From Mangrovibacterium sp047972415 (GTDB lineage: Bacteria > Bacteroidota > Bacteroidia > Bacteroidales > Prolixibacteraceae): a stretch of DNA of 54,430 nucleotides. Positions 43,969 through 52,562 of the stretch are shown here, one piece after another. Within the stretch, counting starts at the first letter, position 1; every line of letters starts with the position of its first letter. The translations under genes were made by a program, and so were the position numbers. The stretch spans positions 1-54,430 of the forward strand of contig JBKEAN010000076.1 of NCBI GenBank assembly GCA_047972415.1. Reading direction: 5' to 3'. The notes beneath the pieces were generated by a model. It saw only the letters and a list, made by a program, of their open reading frames with translations. It was not told the origin of the DNA and did no database searches.

Positions 43969-45364
43969 CTTTGGTGCGGTTTTGGTTCAGCAAATCGTAT
44001 GGAAACAGCGTGCCGATTTCGGATAAACCGGCATCTTTAGCACTGCTTAGAGTGTCAAGTTCGAAGTTCATTTTAACATACGGGTCAACAAAGCGGGCTT
44101 GCTCGTTTTTCAGAATATTGCGGTAATATTTTGGGTTCGACACGTTAAAAGTATCGGCCAGTTGGAGCAAACAATGGTCGAAACGGTAGTTAAAGGCCGG
44201 TTCCCCCAAACGTTCAAGTTCGAGTTCGTTCCCGCTAGTATTGGTGCCTGTAATAATGCAATTGGCAAAATAAGCTTTATTTAAATCGCCGGTGTAAGTC
44301 ACTTTGTTCCCGTTCGACTGCTCCACCACTACATGATCGGATATTGTTAGCGACGAGGTACTGCGCGAACGCGAACTGTAACCACCCCAGTAATTGGCAA
44401 TAGTGCTGTGGTAAAACTCGTATTCGCCACCAATTAAAAGTGCGGTAGCATAGTATCCGCAATTGAAAATAAGTGTGTTGTAAGCCGATATTTTTGATTT
44501 CATTGCAAAGATACCAGCATAGGAGTGGTTGTATATTTTGGTGTTTTGAATGCTGACCGATGCAAAACCCTCGTTTTCGAGGTTGCCGACTTGTAAACCA
44601 ATATTGGCATTTTTTATCTCGGCATATTCTAACACGTTATCGTGGCTTCCCGAATACAGAAAAATACCGTTCCACTGGTCGGGTATATTTTTATAGGCTG
44701 CCTCCAGCCTGTCGGACTGGAACAAAACCGGACTTTCAAACGTGCCATTTACCTGTAGGTTACCTTTCACATACAGCCCGGTCCCTTTGTGAAAATAAAT
44801 CCGGGCCCCGGGATCAATGCTCAGGCTGGCTTTCAGGTCAACCAAAATATTTTCGTAAACCACATACGGTTTTTCGGCAGTCCAGCGTGTTTCCGAACGG
44901 ATTGCCCCTTTTACAATCTCAATGTCCTGCCCCCATGCTTCGAGCAATATTTTTTGCAGGTTATTGTTGATGACAAATTCTATCGAGTCTTTTTCGATAA
45001 TGGGCTGGTTTTCACCCTGTGGATCAATGGTTACTTCTATAAAAATGTAAATACTGTCGTTCGCCGGAATTTCAACATCAAGCATCTCGTCCGACGGAAT
45101 CCCGTTGATGTTTAAACGAAATTTCGATTCACTGCTCCCGGCCAGCCGGATACTGGAAACCAGTACTGCCTGGCTGTAGGGGTTGTAAACTTTCAAATGT
45201 TGGGTTGAAGAACCGATGGTGGTAAAAATAGTGTCGAACATAACCGTATCGACCGAAAAAAGCAGCTTGGCATCCGAGGAGCTGACATATTTTTCGTCTT
45301 CGCAGGAATAGGCGAATACCAGTGTCAGCAAAATAATCACTATGAAGGCTGATTTTTTCAACAA
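43916..45364 (-). CDS. Lipoprotein with parallel beta-helix repeats
   Basis: A 482-residue predicted lipoprotein. The N-terminus (FIVIILLTLVFAYSC) ends in a lipobox with Cys21. An Ig-like domain follows (HLKVYNPYSQAVLVSSIRLA), then a right-handed beta-helix. Strands such as IYFHKGTGLYVKGNLQVNG, NVLEYAEIKNANIGLQVG and YNTLIFNCGYYATALLIGGE show the regular spacing of such repeats. The start codon is TTG at 45364, placed by the signal sequence. It is probably surface exposed. The exact role is not known; it precedes the EEP nuclease gene in one transcript. Confidence 0.82.
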   Translation of the reverse strand: MLKKSAFIVIILLTLVFAYSCEDEKYVSSSDAKLLFSVDTVMFDTIFTTIGSSTQHLKVYNPYSQAVLVSSIRLAGSSESKFRLNINGIPSDEMLDVEIPANDSIYIFIEVTIDPQGENQPIIEKDSIEFVINNNLQKILLEAWGQDIEIVKGAIRSETRWTAEKPYVVYENILVDLKASLSIDPGARIYFHKGTGLYVKGNLQVNGTFESPVLFQSDRLEAAYKNIPDQWNGIFLYSGSHDNVLEYAEIKNANIGLQVGNLENEGFASVSIQNTKIYNHSYAGIFAMKSKISAYNTLIFNCGYYATALLIGGEYEFYHSTIANYWGGYSSRSRSTSSLTISDHVVVEQSNGNKVTYTGDLNKAYFANCIITGTNTSGNELELERLGEPAFNYRFDHCLLQLADTFNVSNPKYYRNILKNEQARFVDPYVKMNFELDTLSSAKDAGLSEIGTLFPYDLLNQNRTKDAAPDLGAYERVEQNPN

Positions 45365-45504
45365 GCTCTGTTTTAGGTTTAACGGTAAAATTAGGCTGAT
45401 CGTATACGAAAGTACAAAATGATTTTCACAAATTTTAACAAACTGTAAAAATCAATAAAACCTTAACATGTTGATATTGAAAATACCTGTTTTATCGCGA
45501 TTTT

Positions 45505-46965
45505 TTATTGGTTGCGTATGTTTTGCAGCAATTGCTCAATTGCCTTAATTGCCTGGCCCTGGCTACAGTCGAAATTATTTAGCTGGATTGCAAACAAGAT
45601 TTCCTTGTTGCTGCGGGTTGTTAGTTGTCCGGCAAAACAACGGATACGGGTCATGCTGCCACTTTTGGCAAGGAGCGATTGTTTTGGGAACGAAACATGA
45701 TTGAAATACCACAGCGTTCCTTCGGGTACTGCCGGCAAACTGCCAAAGAACGCCTCGTTGTTGGCGCTGCGGTTTTTCATGTAGCCGAGTACAAACACCA
45801 GCTGCTCGGCTGTTATGCCATTAAAATGCGACAGGCCGCTACCATCAGTTATAAATAAGCCGCGAGTATCCATCCCTTTTTCTTTCCAGAAACCGTTAAC
45901 CAACCGGGTTCCGGCATCAGTACTGCCACGGCCTGTTTTTTCAAAAGCTATTTGGCGCAATAAATGTTCGGCAAAAAGGTTCACACTTTCGTGGTTGGTT
46001 ACTTCCACAATTTTGGCCAATGTGGGCGATTGAAGCACCGAGATGCTTGTTGGCATGTTTTTTTTGGAATTGGCTGCGCAAATAACTTCCCCGTCAATAG
46101 CAATTGCTTTTTGTTCCAGGGCTTTTTGCAACTGGAGGCCAGCCATAAGCGGCGGATTGGGAATCGAAGCTTTAACGGCAAAATCGTTCCTGCCTTTAGG
46201 TATTGTTCCCCGGATAAGTCGTTTGGGCTCCAACGGGCTGCCAAAAATGTAAGCATTGTCGCGGTTTTCGTCCGACGAGCGCACCCGGTTGTCAAAAGTA
46301 ATATCGGGTAGGTTTGGGGTGGTGTATTTAATGCTGGTCTGTTCTCCGGCTTGTTTTGGCGACAAAAAATGAATCTCGAAGGTATTGTCGTAAATGCTCA
46401 ACCCAAAGGCGCCCGCGCCGTAATAATTTCCTATATCCTCCCAAATCCAGGTGCCTGGAATGCTCATGTCGTCGTAAGCCGAGGCATCAACCCGGATGTT
46501 CCCGGTAATGTGGTTGATGTGGCGGTTTTTTACATCGGATGCCCAGTTAGGCAGGAAGTTGGCATAGGCCGGGTAACCTGCGAAATAGTTGGAACCCAAC
46601 GCGGGATCTCCCCCACCAATTAATACCAAATCGCCAAACAACGTATCGTTTTTTATTTCACCCTGATAAGCCAGCGTGGTTTCGAAACGGTAATCGGGGC
46701 CAAGCAGTTCCATGGCTGCTGCGGTGGTCACCAGTTTCATGGTCGATGCAGGTACCAGGCTTTGTTGGGGCGCCGATTTGGCCAGTAGCTCGCCGCTTTT
46801 TGCATCAATGGCATAAAAACCAACCGAGGCGTGTTTGAGCAGGTTTTGGTCTGCCCAGTTTTTGTAAATGTATTGTATTGCTTCTTTTTCCTGTGCTTGG
46901 CCCAGGCCGAAAGTGAGAAGGCTTATAACGGCGGGTAAAAAAAGGTATCGGCTTATTGTCTTCAT
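45505..46965 (-). CDS. dacB: D-alanyl-D-alanine carboxypeptidase/endopeptidase (PBP4 type)
   Basis: A 486-residue class C low-molecular-weight penicillin-binding protein that trims or cuts peptidoglycan crosslinks in the periplasm. It has a signal peptide (FLPAVISLLTFGLGQAQ). The catalytic SxxK is SLVPASTMKLVTTAAA, with Ser74 and Lys77. The second motif lies in FITDGSGLSHFNGI and the third is KSG in LLAKSGSMTRI. The large insertion typical of DacB is present (about 105-270). It is divergent from enolase. Confidence 0.92.
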   Translation of the reverse strand: MKTISRYLFLPAVISLLTFGLGQAQEKEAIQYIYKNWADQNLLKHASVGFYAIDAKSGELLAKSAPQQSLVPASTMKLVTTAAAMELLGPDYRFETTLAYQGEIKNDTLFGDLVLIGGGDPALGSNYFAGYPAYANFLPNWASDVKNRHINHITGNIRVDASAYDDMSIPGTWIWEDIGNYYGAGAFGLSIYDNTFEIHFLSPKQAGEQTSIKYTTPNLPDITFDNRVRSSDENRDNAYIFGSPLEPKRLIRGTIPKGRNDFAVKASIPNPPLMAGLQLQKALEQKAIAIDGEVICAANSKKNMPTSISVLQSPTLAKIVEVTNHESVNLFAEHLLRQIAFEKTGRGSTDAGTRLVNGFWKEKGMDTRGLFITDGSGLSHFNGITAEQLVFVLGYMKNRSANNEAFFGSLPAVPEGTLWYFNHVSFPKQSLLAKSGSMTRIRCFAGQLTTRSNKEILFAIQLNNFDCSQGQAIKAIEQLLQNIRNQ

Positions 46966-47332
46966 TTTGTATAACAGGTATTACGGGTTCAAAAATAAGC
47001 ATTGCCCCTTAGTGTACAAGTTCCAAATTTCAAGTTCCAGCTTTTTGCTCCATGCCCAAAATTTTCTCCCTTGCTCCACGTCTTGCACACTTGTCGCTAG
47101 GTGGTCATTTGTAGGCGTTCAACCCCATTCAAGTGGTTTCAGCAACCTTCAACTTTAGCATTTCTGTTCCTGCAAAAAAGGATTTGCCAGGCGGGTTAAA
47201 TTTTAGTTATTCCTGAACGGCCCGCCGCTAAAGTACAAGGGATTTATTATATTTGTTCCGGCTTTTTCAAAAGCTGGCTCTAAACAGTCTGAGTAGGTTT
47301 AATCTAATAAGTTTAATTCAAAACCATAAATC
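46966..47332. other. Intergenic region between dacB and eno
   Basis: About 370 bp without a credible gene. CAAGTTCCA occurs twice (47017-47025 and 47031-47039), a type of short repeat common in Bacteroidota intergenic DNA. TATATTTG at 47248-47255 matches the -7 box and would give enolase a leader of roughly 70 bases. I see no riboswitch or tRNA. Confidence 0.5.
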
Positions 47333-48634
47333 ATGTTAATTAATAACGTTGTTGGTCGGGAAATTCTTGATTCCCGCGGAAATCCAACTGTAGAGGTTGA
47401 AATCACACTGGAGTGTGGTGCTGTTGGTTTAGCAGCCGTACCGTCAGGTGCGTCAACAGGTGAAAACGAAGCTTTGGAATTGCGTGATGGCGACAAAGGC
47501 CGTTACCTTGGAAAAGGTGTGTTGAAAGCCGTTGAAAACGTGAATACTGTTATCGCTAAAGAAATTATTGGCATGGACGCATCGAACCAAGTTGCTTTGG
47601 ATGCTGCACTGCTGGCTTTGGACGGTACTAAAACAAAATCAAAATTGGGTGCCAACGCCATGTTAGGTGTTTCATTGGCTGCTGCCAAAGCTGCTGCCAA
47701 CGCGCTCGACGTACCTTTATATCGTTACATTGGCGGTGCCAACGCAAAAACCTTACCGGTTCCGATGATGAACATCATCAACGGTGGTTCGCACTCCGAT
47801 GCCCCTATCGCATTTCAGGAATTTATGATTCGTCCGATTGGCGCTCCTTCGTTCCGCGAAGCCCTGCGCATGGGTGCCGAAGTATTCCACAACCTGAAAA
47901 AAGTGTTGCACAAACGTGGTCTGAGTACCGCTGTAGGTGACGAAGGTGGTTTTGCCCCGGCACTGGACGGCACCGAAGATGCCTTGAACTCAATCATCGA
48001 AGCCATTAAAAACGCTGGGTACAAACCAGGTCGCAAAGAAGATGGCGGCGATGTTTCAATTGCATTGGACTGTGCTGCATCTGAATTCTACAAAGATGGC
48101 ATTTACGACTACAGCAAATTTGAAGGCCCCAACGGCGCAAAACGCAATTCGGCCGAGCAAGTAGAGTTTCTGGCTTCATTGGTCGAAAAATTCCCTATCG
48201 ACTCTATCGAAGACGGTATGAACGAAGGCGACTGGGACGGTTGGGTAGCCTTGACTAAGAAACTGGGCGACAAGTGCCAGCTGGTTGGCGACGACTTGTT
48301 TGTAACCAACGTGGAATACCTGAAAAAAGGTATCGAGTTGGGTGCTGCTAATTCAATCCTGATTAAAGTAAACCAAATTGGTACCCTGACTGAAACCCTG
48401 GATGCCATTGAAATGGCCCACCGCGCCGGTTATACTTCGGTAACTTCGCACCGTTCGGGCGAAACCGAAGATTCAACCATTGCAGACATTGCCGTAGCGA
48501 CTAACTCGGGTCAGATTAAAACAGGTTCACTGAGCCGTTCAGACCGTATGGCTAAATACAACCAGTTACTTCGCATTGAAGAGCAATTGGGTGCATCAGC
48601 TATTTATGGCTACAAAAAAGTGTACAAGAAGTAA
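47333..48634 (+). CDS. eno: Enolase (phosphopyruvate hydratase)
   Basis: A 433-residue glycolytic enzyme converting 2-phosphoglycerate to phosphoenolpyruvate. Clear landmarks are GREILDSRGNPTVEVE, AVPSGASTGENEALELRDGD, GDEGGFAP, DSIEDGMNEGDWDGW, LVGDDLFVTN, LIKVNQIGTLTET and TSVTSHRSGETEDSTIADIA. Catalytic Glu and Lys residues lie in these blocks. Length and ends are normal. A strong terminator follows, so it is monocistronic. Confidence 0.98.
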   Translation: MLINNVVGREILDSRGNPTVEVEITLECGAVGLAAVPSGASTGENEALELRDGDKGRYLGKGVLKAVENVNTVIAKEIIGMDASNQVALDAALLALDGTKTKSKLGANAMLGVSLAAAKAAANALDVPLYRYIGGANAKTLPVPMMNIINGGSHSDAPIAFQEFMIRPIGAPSFREALRMGAEVFHNLKKVLHKRGLSTAVGDEGGFAPALDGTEDALNSIIEAIKNAGYKPGRKEDGGDVSIALDCAASEFYKDGIYDYSKFEGPNGAKRNSAEQVEFLASLVEKFPIDSIEDGMNEGDWDGWVALTKKLGDKCQLVGDDLFVTNVEYLKKGIELGAANSILIKVNQIGTLTETLDAIEMAHRAGYTSVTSHRSGETEDSTIADIAVATNSGQIKTGSLSRSDRMAKYNQLLRIEEQLGASAIYGYKKVYKK

Positions 48635-48651
48635 TCCGTACACCACATAAA

Positions 48652-48692
48652 ACAGAAAAGCCGCTTCCTGAAAAGGATAGCGGCTTTTCTGT
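48652..48692 (+). terminator. Terminator after enolase
   Basis: ACAGAAAAGCCGCT (48652-48665) and AGCGGCTTTTCTGT (48679-48692) form a perfect 14-bp stem extended by TCC/GGA inside, 18 bp after the eno stop. Confidence 0.85.
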
Positions 48693-48787
48693 GTTCGGGT
48701 GGGATACTTCAGTTTGAGAAGAAATGCCTGGCAGGTGATTTTGAATATCTGTTAATCGGTTTATTTTTGCAGGTCAACCGCCGAACA

Positions 48788-49252
48788 ATGTACACACGAG
48801 AAGAAGCAAAACAATTACGAAAGGAGTTTTGGATACTGTTCGGGAAGCGCTGCGAGGTGCACCCCGAACTGATGTGCCGCAAAAAGAAGTGGATGCTGTA
48901 CGATACCAAAATCAGCGGAATCGATCTGAAATTCGACATCGATCGCTTCGAAGCCTGGGTGATGATTGAAGTAAATGCAAAAACGGAGGACCGTCGCTTG
49001 CAGATTTTCGAAACCCTGGAGAAATATCGGGCTTTGCTGGAAGATGGGTTCGAAAACGGTTTGGAATGGGAGATTTGCTACACCAAAGACCGGGGCGAAG
49101 AAGTGTGCCGGATTTACGTCATGCAGGACGGATTGGACATACACCGCCAAAACCAGTGGCCCGATATTTACAACTTTTTCATCGACAATATGCTCACCCT
49201 AGAACGCAATTTTCTCGACATACGCGACCTGCTCGAAGAAGAGCTGAAATAG
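48788..49252 (+). CDS. DUF4268 domain protein
   Basis: A 154-residue protein. EAKQLRKEFWILFGKRCEVH and KKWMLYDTKISGIDLKFDID followed by AWVMIEVNAKTEDRR match the DUF4268 pattern seen widely in Bacteroidota. Elsewhere this domain is attached to restriction-like nucleases, but here it stands alone. I choose ATG 48788; an upstream TTG at 48767 would add seven residues. It is soluble. Function is unknown; a link to nucleic-acid handling is only inferred from the domain's relatives. Confidence 0.8.
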   Translation: MYTREEAKQLRKEFWILFGKRCEVHPELMCRKKKWMLYDTKISGIDLKFDIDRFEAWVMIEVNAKTEDRRLQIFETLEKYRALLEDGFENGLEWEICYTKDRGEEVCRIYVMQDGLDIHRQNQWPDIYNFFIDNMLTLERNFLDIRDLLEEELK

Positions 49253-49409
49253 TACATTCGGATGCACCTTTGGCAAGAACATGCAGGAAGTCATAAAATG
49301 ATTTGAAAATCGGCCTCAACTTTACCATTTTACTTACAATTTGCTAAATGTTTGTTAACGCGTTGTAATGGTCGACCCCAATACCGACCTATTTATCCGT
49401 GGACTTAAT

Positions 49410-50708
49410 ATGCAAAACCAGAAAATGAAAAGAGAAGAAATTGATGCTATCCTGGCCCTGATTAAACGCGAAGTTGTTCCAGCAATTGGTTGTACCGAGC
49501 CGGTTGCAGTTGCGCTTGCCGTTGCCAAAGCCAAAGAAGTGCTGGGCGAGAAAGCCGAACGCGCCGAGTTGTACCTGAGCCGCAATATTCTGAAAAACTC
49601 CATGGGAGTTGGTATTCCGGGAACGGGTATGATTGGCCTGCCCATTGCCATTGCTTTGGGCATGGTGGTCGGAAAATCGGAGTATGGACTGGAGGTATTG
49701 AAGGATTTATCGCCCGAAACACTGGCCGAGGCCAAGCAAATTGTGGACGACAAGCTCGTTTCGGTAGAGCTGAAAGAAGATGCACCCGATAAACTCTACA
49801 TCGAAGCCCGCTGTTTTGGCGTGAACAAACACTCGAAAGTGATTATTTGCGGAAGCCATACCAACATTGCTTATATTGAAGTGGATAGTAAGGTGTTGCA
49901 CGACGGCATCAGCAACGGCAGTTTTCGCAAGGCCGAGACCGAATGTTTGCCGCTCGATTTCAATACCATTTACGATTTTTCGATGGAAACCCCGGCTGAT
50001 GAGCTGCGCTTTATGCTCGAAGCTGCCCATCTGAATAAGGCTGCTGCCGAAGAATCCAAGAAAGGCTCATTCGGGCATTCCGTAGCCCGTGTTATCGAAA
50101 GCGAATCATTTCGCCACGTTATGGGCAACAGCGTATACAACAAACTGGTGGCCGTAACGGCATCGGCTTGCGATGTGCGTATGGCAGGTGCTATGGTGCC
50201 GGTAATGAGCAACTCGGGAAGTGGCAACCAAGGTATCACCTGTACCCTTCCGGTAGTGGTTTTTGCCGAAGAAATGAAGTCGCCCGACGAGGATTTGGCT
50301 CGTGCCCTGGCCCTGAGCCACCTTATGGTCATCTACATAAAACGCCGTTTGGGCCGCCTTTCGGCTTTGTGTGGCGTGACAGTTGCCGGTATTGGCGCAG
50401 CCTGCGGCATTACCCACCTCATGGGTGGCAACCGCGATCAGGTAGCCTACTCGGTAAAAAACATGATTGGGAACATTGCCGGTATGCTTTGCGACGGAGC
50501 CAAACCCAGTTGCGCCCTCAAGGTGTCGAGCTCGGTATCGTCGGCAACGTTTTCGGCCATGATGGCGATGGACAACAAAGTGATTAGCTCGCTTGAAGGC
50601 ATTGCCGACGACGATGTGGACAAAACCATCAACAACCTTACCGACATTGGTTCCGACGGCATGAGCGAAACCGACAAGATGGTGCTGAATATTATGCTGA
50701 AAAAGTAG
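49410..50708 (+). CDS. L-cysteine desulfidase/serine dehydratase-like protein (UPF0597)
   Basis: A protein of about 432 residues in the family of CyuA/YhaM and archaeal L-cysteine desulfidase, which turns cysteine into pyruvate, ammonia and sulfide with an iron-sulfur cluster. AIGCTEPVAVALAVAKA at 25-41 holds conserved Cys28. Later CGVTVAGIGAACGITHLMGG and MLCDGAKPSCALKV carry the other conserved cysteines. SGSGNQGITCTLPV is also a family stretch. ATGs at 49368, 49410 and 49428 are in frame. 49410 gives an N-terminus like that of relatives. It stands alone, ending in TAG. Confidence 0.87.
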   Translation: MQNQKMKREEIDAILALIKREVVPAIGCTEPVAVALAVAKAKEVLGEKAERAELYLSRNILKNSMGVGIPGTGMIGLPIAIALGMVVGKSEYGLEVLKDLSPETLAEAKQIVDDKLVSVELKEDAPDKLYIEARCFGVNKHSKVIICGSHTNIAYIEVDSKVLHDGISNGSFRKAETECLPLDFNTIYDFSMETPADELRFMLEAAHLNKAAAEESKKGSFGHSVARVIESESFRHVMGNSVYNKLVAVTASACDVRMAGAMVPVMSNSGSGNQGITCTLPVVVFAEEMKSPDEDLARALALSHLMVIYIKRRLGRLSALCGVTVAGIGAACGITHLMGGNRDQVAYSVKNMIGNIAGMLCDGAKPSCALKVSSSVSSATFSAMMAMDNKVISSLEGIADDDVDKTINNLTDIGSDGMSETDKMVLNIMLKK

Positions 50709-50712
50709 CAAC

Positions 50713-50735
50713 CTTCCCGGCAGTTGCCGGCGAAG
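50713..50735. terminator. Short GC hairpin after the desulfidase gene
   Basis: CCGGCA and TGCCGG pair about a 2-base loop, with outer CTTC/GAAG arms, 5 bp after the stop. There is no T run on the plus strand, so it may act as an RNA end-protecting or weak terminating structure rather than a full terminator. Confidence 0.4.
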
Positions 50736-50772
50736 GCCATATCCTCCCTCATACAACATTACCTTACTAAAA

Positions 50773-51624
50773 TTAGACCAATAAGCGCTTGACTTTTAAA
50801 CCATGTATCCCTGGAAGCCCTTGAAATGTGCTTGTAATATCATCCCAAGGCCTATCCCAAGTACGAATGAAGGTTATACTTTTAACTTCCTTTGTCGTTA
50901 TTTTGATATGAGGACTTAGATTGATTTTTTCATTATCATCAATCATCCCATTTTTGATAACCCCAACCCATTCAATACCAACAAAAACCCCTTCAGGAGG
51001 GAATATAATCATATACGTGTCAATATCGATTCTTATAGTACCTTCAATATCATCTATCCTATATATGTTACTGAAGATAACTTCGTCACCTGGCTTCCCT
51101 TCCCTATTGTTGTAAATATGGACTTTGATGTAGAATGGTAAAGTTTTTTTCTCTTTAACCTTAACGGTTATCTCCTTAATAAAATAGTCTTTAAATTTAT
51201 CATCAGCAATTAGAGTTGATATCTCAGTTCCTTTATTACTCGAAAGACAATCCTTTGAGTCCAATTTCGAAAATCCGATACTGCACTCTTTATACTTTTG
51301 GGGTTTGATAACCACTTCTTGGATAGAGTTTGACTCTGGTATTATAGATATTAAACTATCATTAAAAGAATTAATTGGAAGTAATGCCTTCTTGTAAGAT
51401 ATGTGTCTTATAACCAAAGTGTCGGTATTGTTGATATTATGCAAACGGAATCTACCATTAAAATCAGTGTAAGTCCCTATTTCTTTGCCTTTAATGCTTA
51501 CAGCAGCAAATTCTACCCCTTTTTGCGTTTCATTATCTATTATCCTTGCAGTCCTTACATCCTGGGCAAAAAGATAATTTGCGCTAGAAATTAACAAAAT
51601 GAAAAAAACAAAATAGTTTTTCAT
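50773..51624 (-). CDS. Exported carboxypeptidase-regulatory-like protein
   Basis: A 283-residue protein with signal peptide MKNYFVFFILLISSANYLFAQ. The first domain has the CarboxypepD_reg-like pattern: ARIIDNETQKGVEFAAVSIK, GTYTDFNGRFRLHN and LVIRHISYKKALL. The second half (about 110-283) is beta-rich and has no familiar motif, with SIQEVVIKPQKYKECSIGF at its start. It lacks a TonB-dependent barrel, so it is not a SusC protein. Base composition is much more AT-rich than the preceding gene, marking the start of an accessory island. It ends 64 bp from the convergent desulfidase gene. Confidence 0.75.
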   Translation of the reverse strand: MKNYFVFFILLISSANYLFAQDVRTARIIDNETQKGVEFAAVSIKGKEIGTYTDFNGRFRLHNINNTDTLVIRHISYKKALLPINSFNDSLISIIPESNSIQEVVIKPQKYKECSIGFSKLDSKDCLSSNKGTEISTLIADDKFKDYFIKEITVKVKEKKTLPFYIKVHIYNNREGKPGDEVIFSNIYRIDDIEGTIRIDIDTYMIIFPPEGVFVGIEWVGVIKNGMIDDNEKINLSPHIKITTKEVKSITFIRTWDRPWDDITSTFQGLPGIHGLKVKRLLV

Positions 51625-51643
51625 ACTTATTTGAAGTATTTTG

Positions 51644-51745
51644 AAGAGGCTGTCCCAAAAGTTGGTTTATATTATTGTGAGTTGACTATTTGAGGTTTTT
51701 CTCAGATACCTACCCAAATACAAAAACCTTTTTGGACAGCCTCTT
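51644..51745. mobile_element. MITE-like inverted-repeat element (102 bp)
   Basis: AAGAGGCTGTCCCAAAAG at the left and its near-perfect inverse, ending GGACAGCCTCTT, at the right form 18-bp terminal inverted repeats with one mismatch. The GAGGCTGTCC end is familiar from Bacteroidota insertion sequences. There is no gene inside, so this is either a MITE or an internally deleted IS. Sitting between the peptide gene and the next minus-strand gene, its RNA would fold into a long hairpin. Confidence 0.65.
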
Positions 51746-51760
51746 TCATGTAAAAGGATA

Positions 51761-51925
51761 CTAACACCCTACAAACTCATATTCATAACCTGTGTTCATC
51801 CAAAAAATATAATACGTCGACCAACAAGTTTTGAATCCATTACTACAACCACCACAACCAGAATCTGAGCCCCAAAATTTTCCACCTAAGGTGTTTTCCA
51901 TTTTTTCTAAAGTTAACTCTCTCAT
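51761..51925 (-). CDS. Small double-glycine leader peptide, candidate bacteriocin or RiPP precursor
   Basis: A 54-residue peptide starting MRELTLEKMENTLGG, a leader typical of Bacteroidales natural-product precursors cut after the Gly-Gly pair (14-15). The remaining core of 39 residues, KFWGSDSGCGGC onward, has cysteines at 24, 27, 34 and 54 and is rich in Gly and aromatics. The open frame extends upstream to 52051, but the leader match fixes the start at ATG 51925. It lies just downstream of a membrane-protein gene on the same strand. No C39 peptidase/ABC exporter or modifying enzyme is in the window. It could be a secreted bacteriocin with two disulfides; the activity is not known. Confidence 0.75.
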   Translation of the reverse strand: MRELTLEKMENTLGGKFWGSDSGCGGCSNGFKTCWSTYYIFWMNTGYEYEFVGC

Positions 51926-52019
51926 AAATAAAGTTTTTAATTGATAAGTTTTGTACCCGACCTTTTGTGTCAACGAGTACTTTGACATTAGAGATGTACT
52001 ATTGTTTGAAGAAATACGG

Positions 52020-52517
52020 TTAAAATAATCCAGAAGAATAGTCCAAAGCATACCATAATAATACGAAAAGTATTGCTTTAGAATATTTAAGCTGCAGTAA
52101 GTATTTGATACCGAGTGATAGCAACAAGATATGAAATATTTCTGCTATGCAAATGCATTGTAACGGGTAAATTAACCAATAGGGTAAAGTTTTATGGTTA
52201 ATAACGGCAAGTACTGATTGATAATCGTAGTTATTGTTTACTGTAGCATAGGAAAAACGAACAACCCCTGTTGTCTTAAGTGTTATTAACATAAGATAAC
52301 TTAGTGCAAATATAAGCTGGGCTTTTAAAGCAACTCCAAATAATTTGATAAAAGATATTTTGTATTTATTAAAAACAATACCAACATTTAAACAGAAACT
52401 AATGAGCAAGGAGGGGATCAGTACTACAAGAATTGTAATTGGATAGTTTAACCATTGATTATCTCTTTCTGTGTTTATAAAGTTTTGAATGCTCTCAAAA
52501 CTTTTTTTGCGTTCCAA
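52020..52517 (-). CDS. Multi-pass membrane protein, probably N-terminally truncated by an IS
   Basis: A protein of 165 residues from a TTG start, with four or five hydrophobic segments (ITILVVLIPSLLISFCLNVG, LIFALSYLMLIT, LLLSLGIKYLLQ and AILFVLLWYALDY). No ATG or GTG fits. The frame continues upstream through YTERYLFTDDLYLKALERKK to about 52562, where the probable IS1595 end GGCGCTTAAG begins. The original gene was thus probably longer. It ends 94 bp before the leader-peptide start, so an immunity or export role for the peptide is possible. I recognise no family. Base composition is AT-rich. Confidence 0.65.
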   Translation of the reverse strand: MERKKSFESIQNFINTERDNQWLNYPITILVVLIPSLLISFCLNVGIVFNKYKISFIKLFGVALKAQLIFALSYLMLITLKTTGVVRFSYATVNNNYDYQSVLAVINHKTLPYWLIYPLQCICIAEIFHILLLSLGIKYLLQLKYSKAILFVLLWYALDYSSGLF

Positions 52518-52562
52518 TGCTTTGAGATATAAATCATCAGTAAATAAATATCTTTCGGTATA

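Noticed and set aside
48788..49252. Restriction-modification component
   Set aside because: DUF4268 occurs in some restriction-like proteins, but here there is no methylase, nuclease or helicase beside it.
51761..52051. A 96-residue protein using the longer frame
   Set aside because: The first 42 residues overlap the preceding membrane-protein gene and resemble nothing, while the leader motif starts exactly at the ATG 51925.
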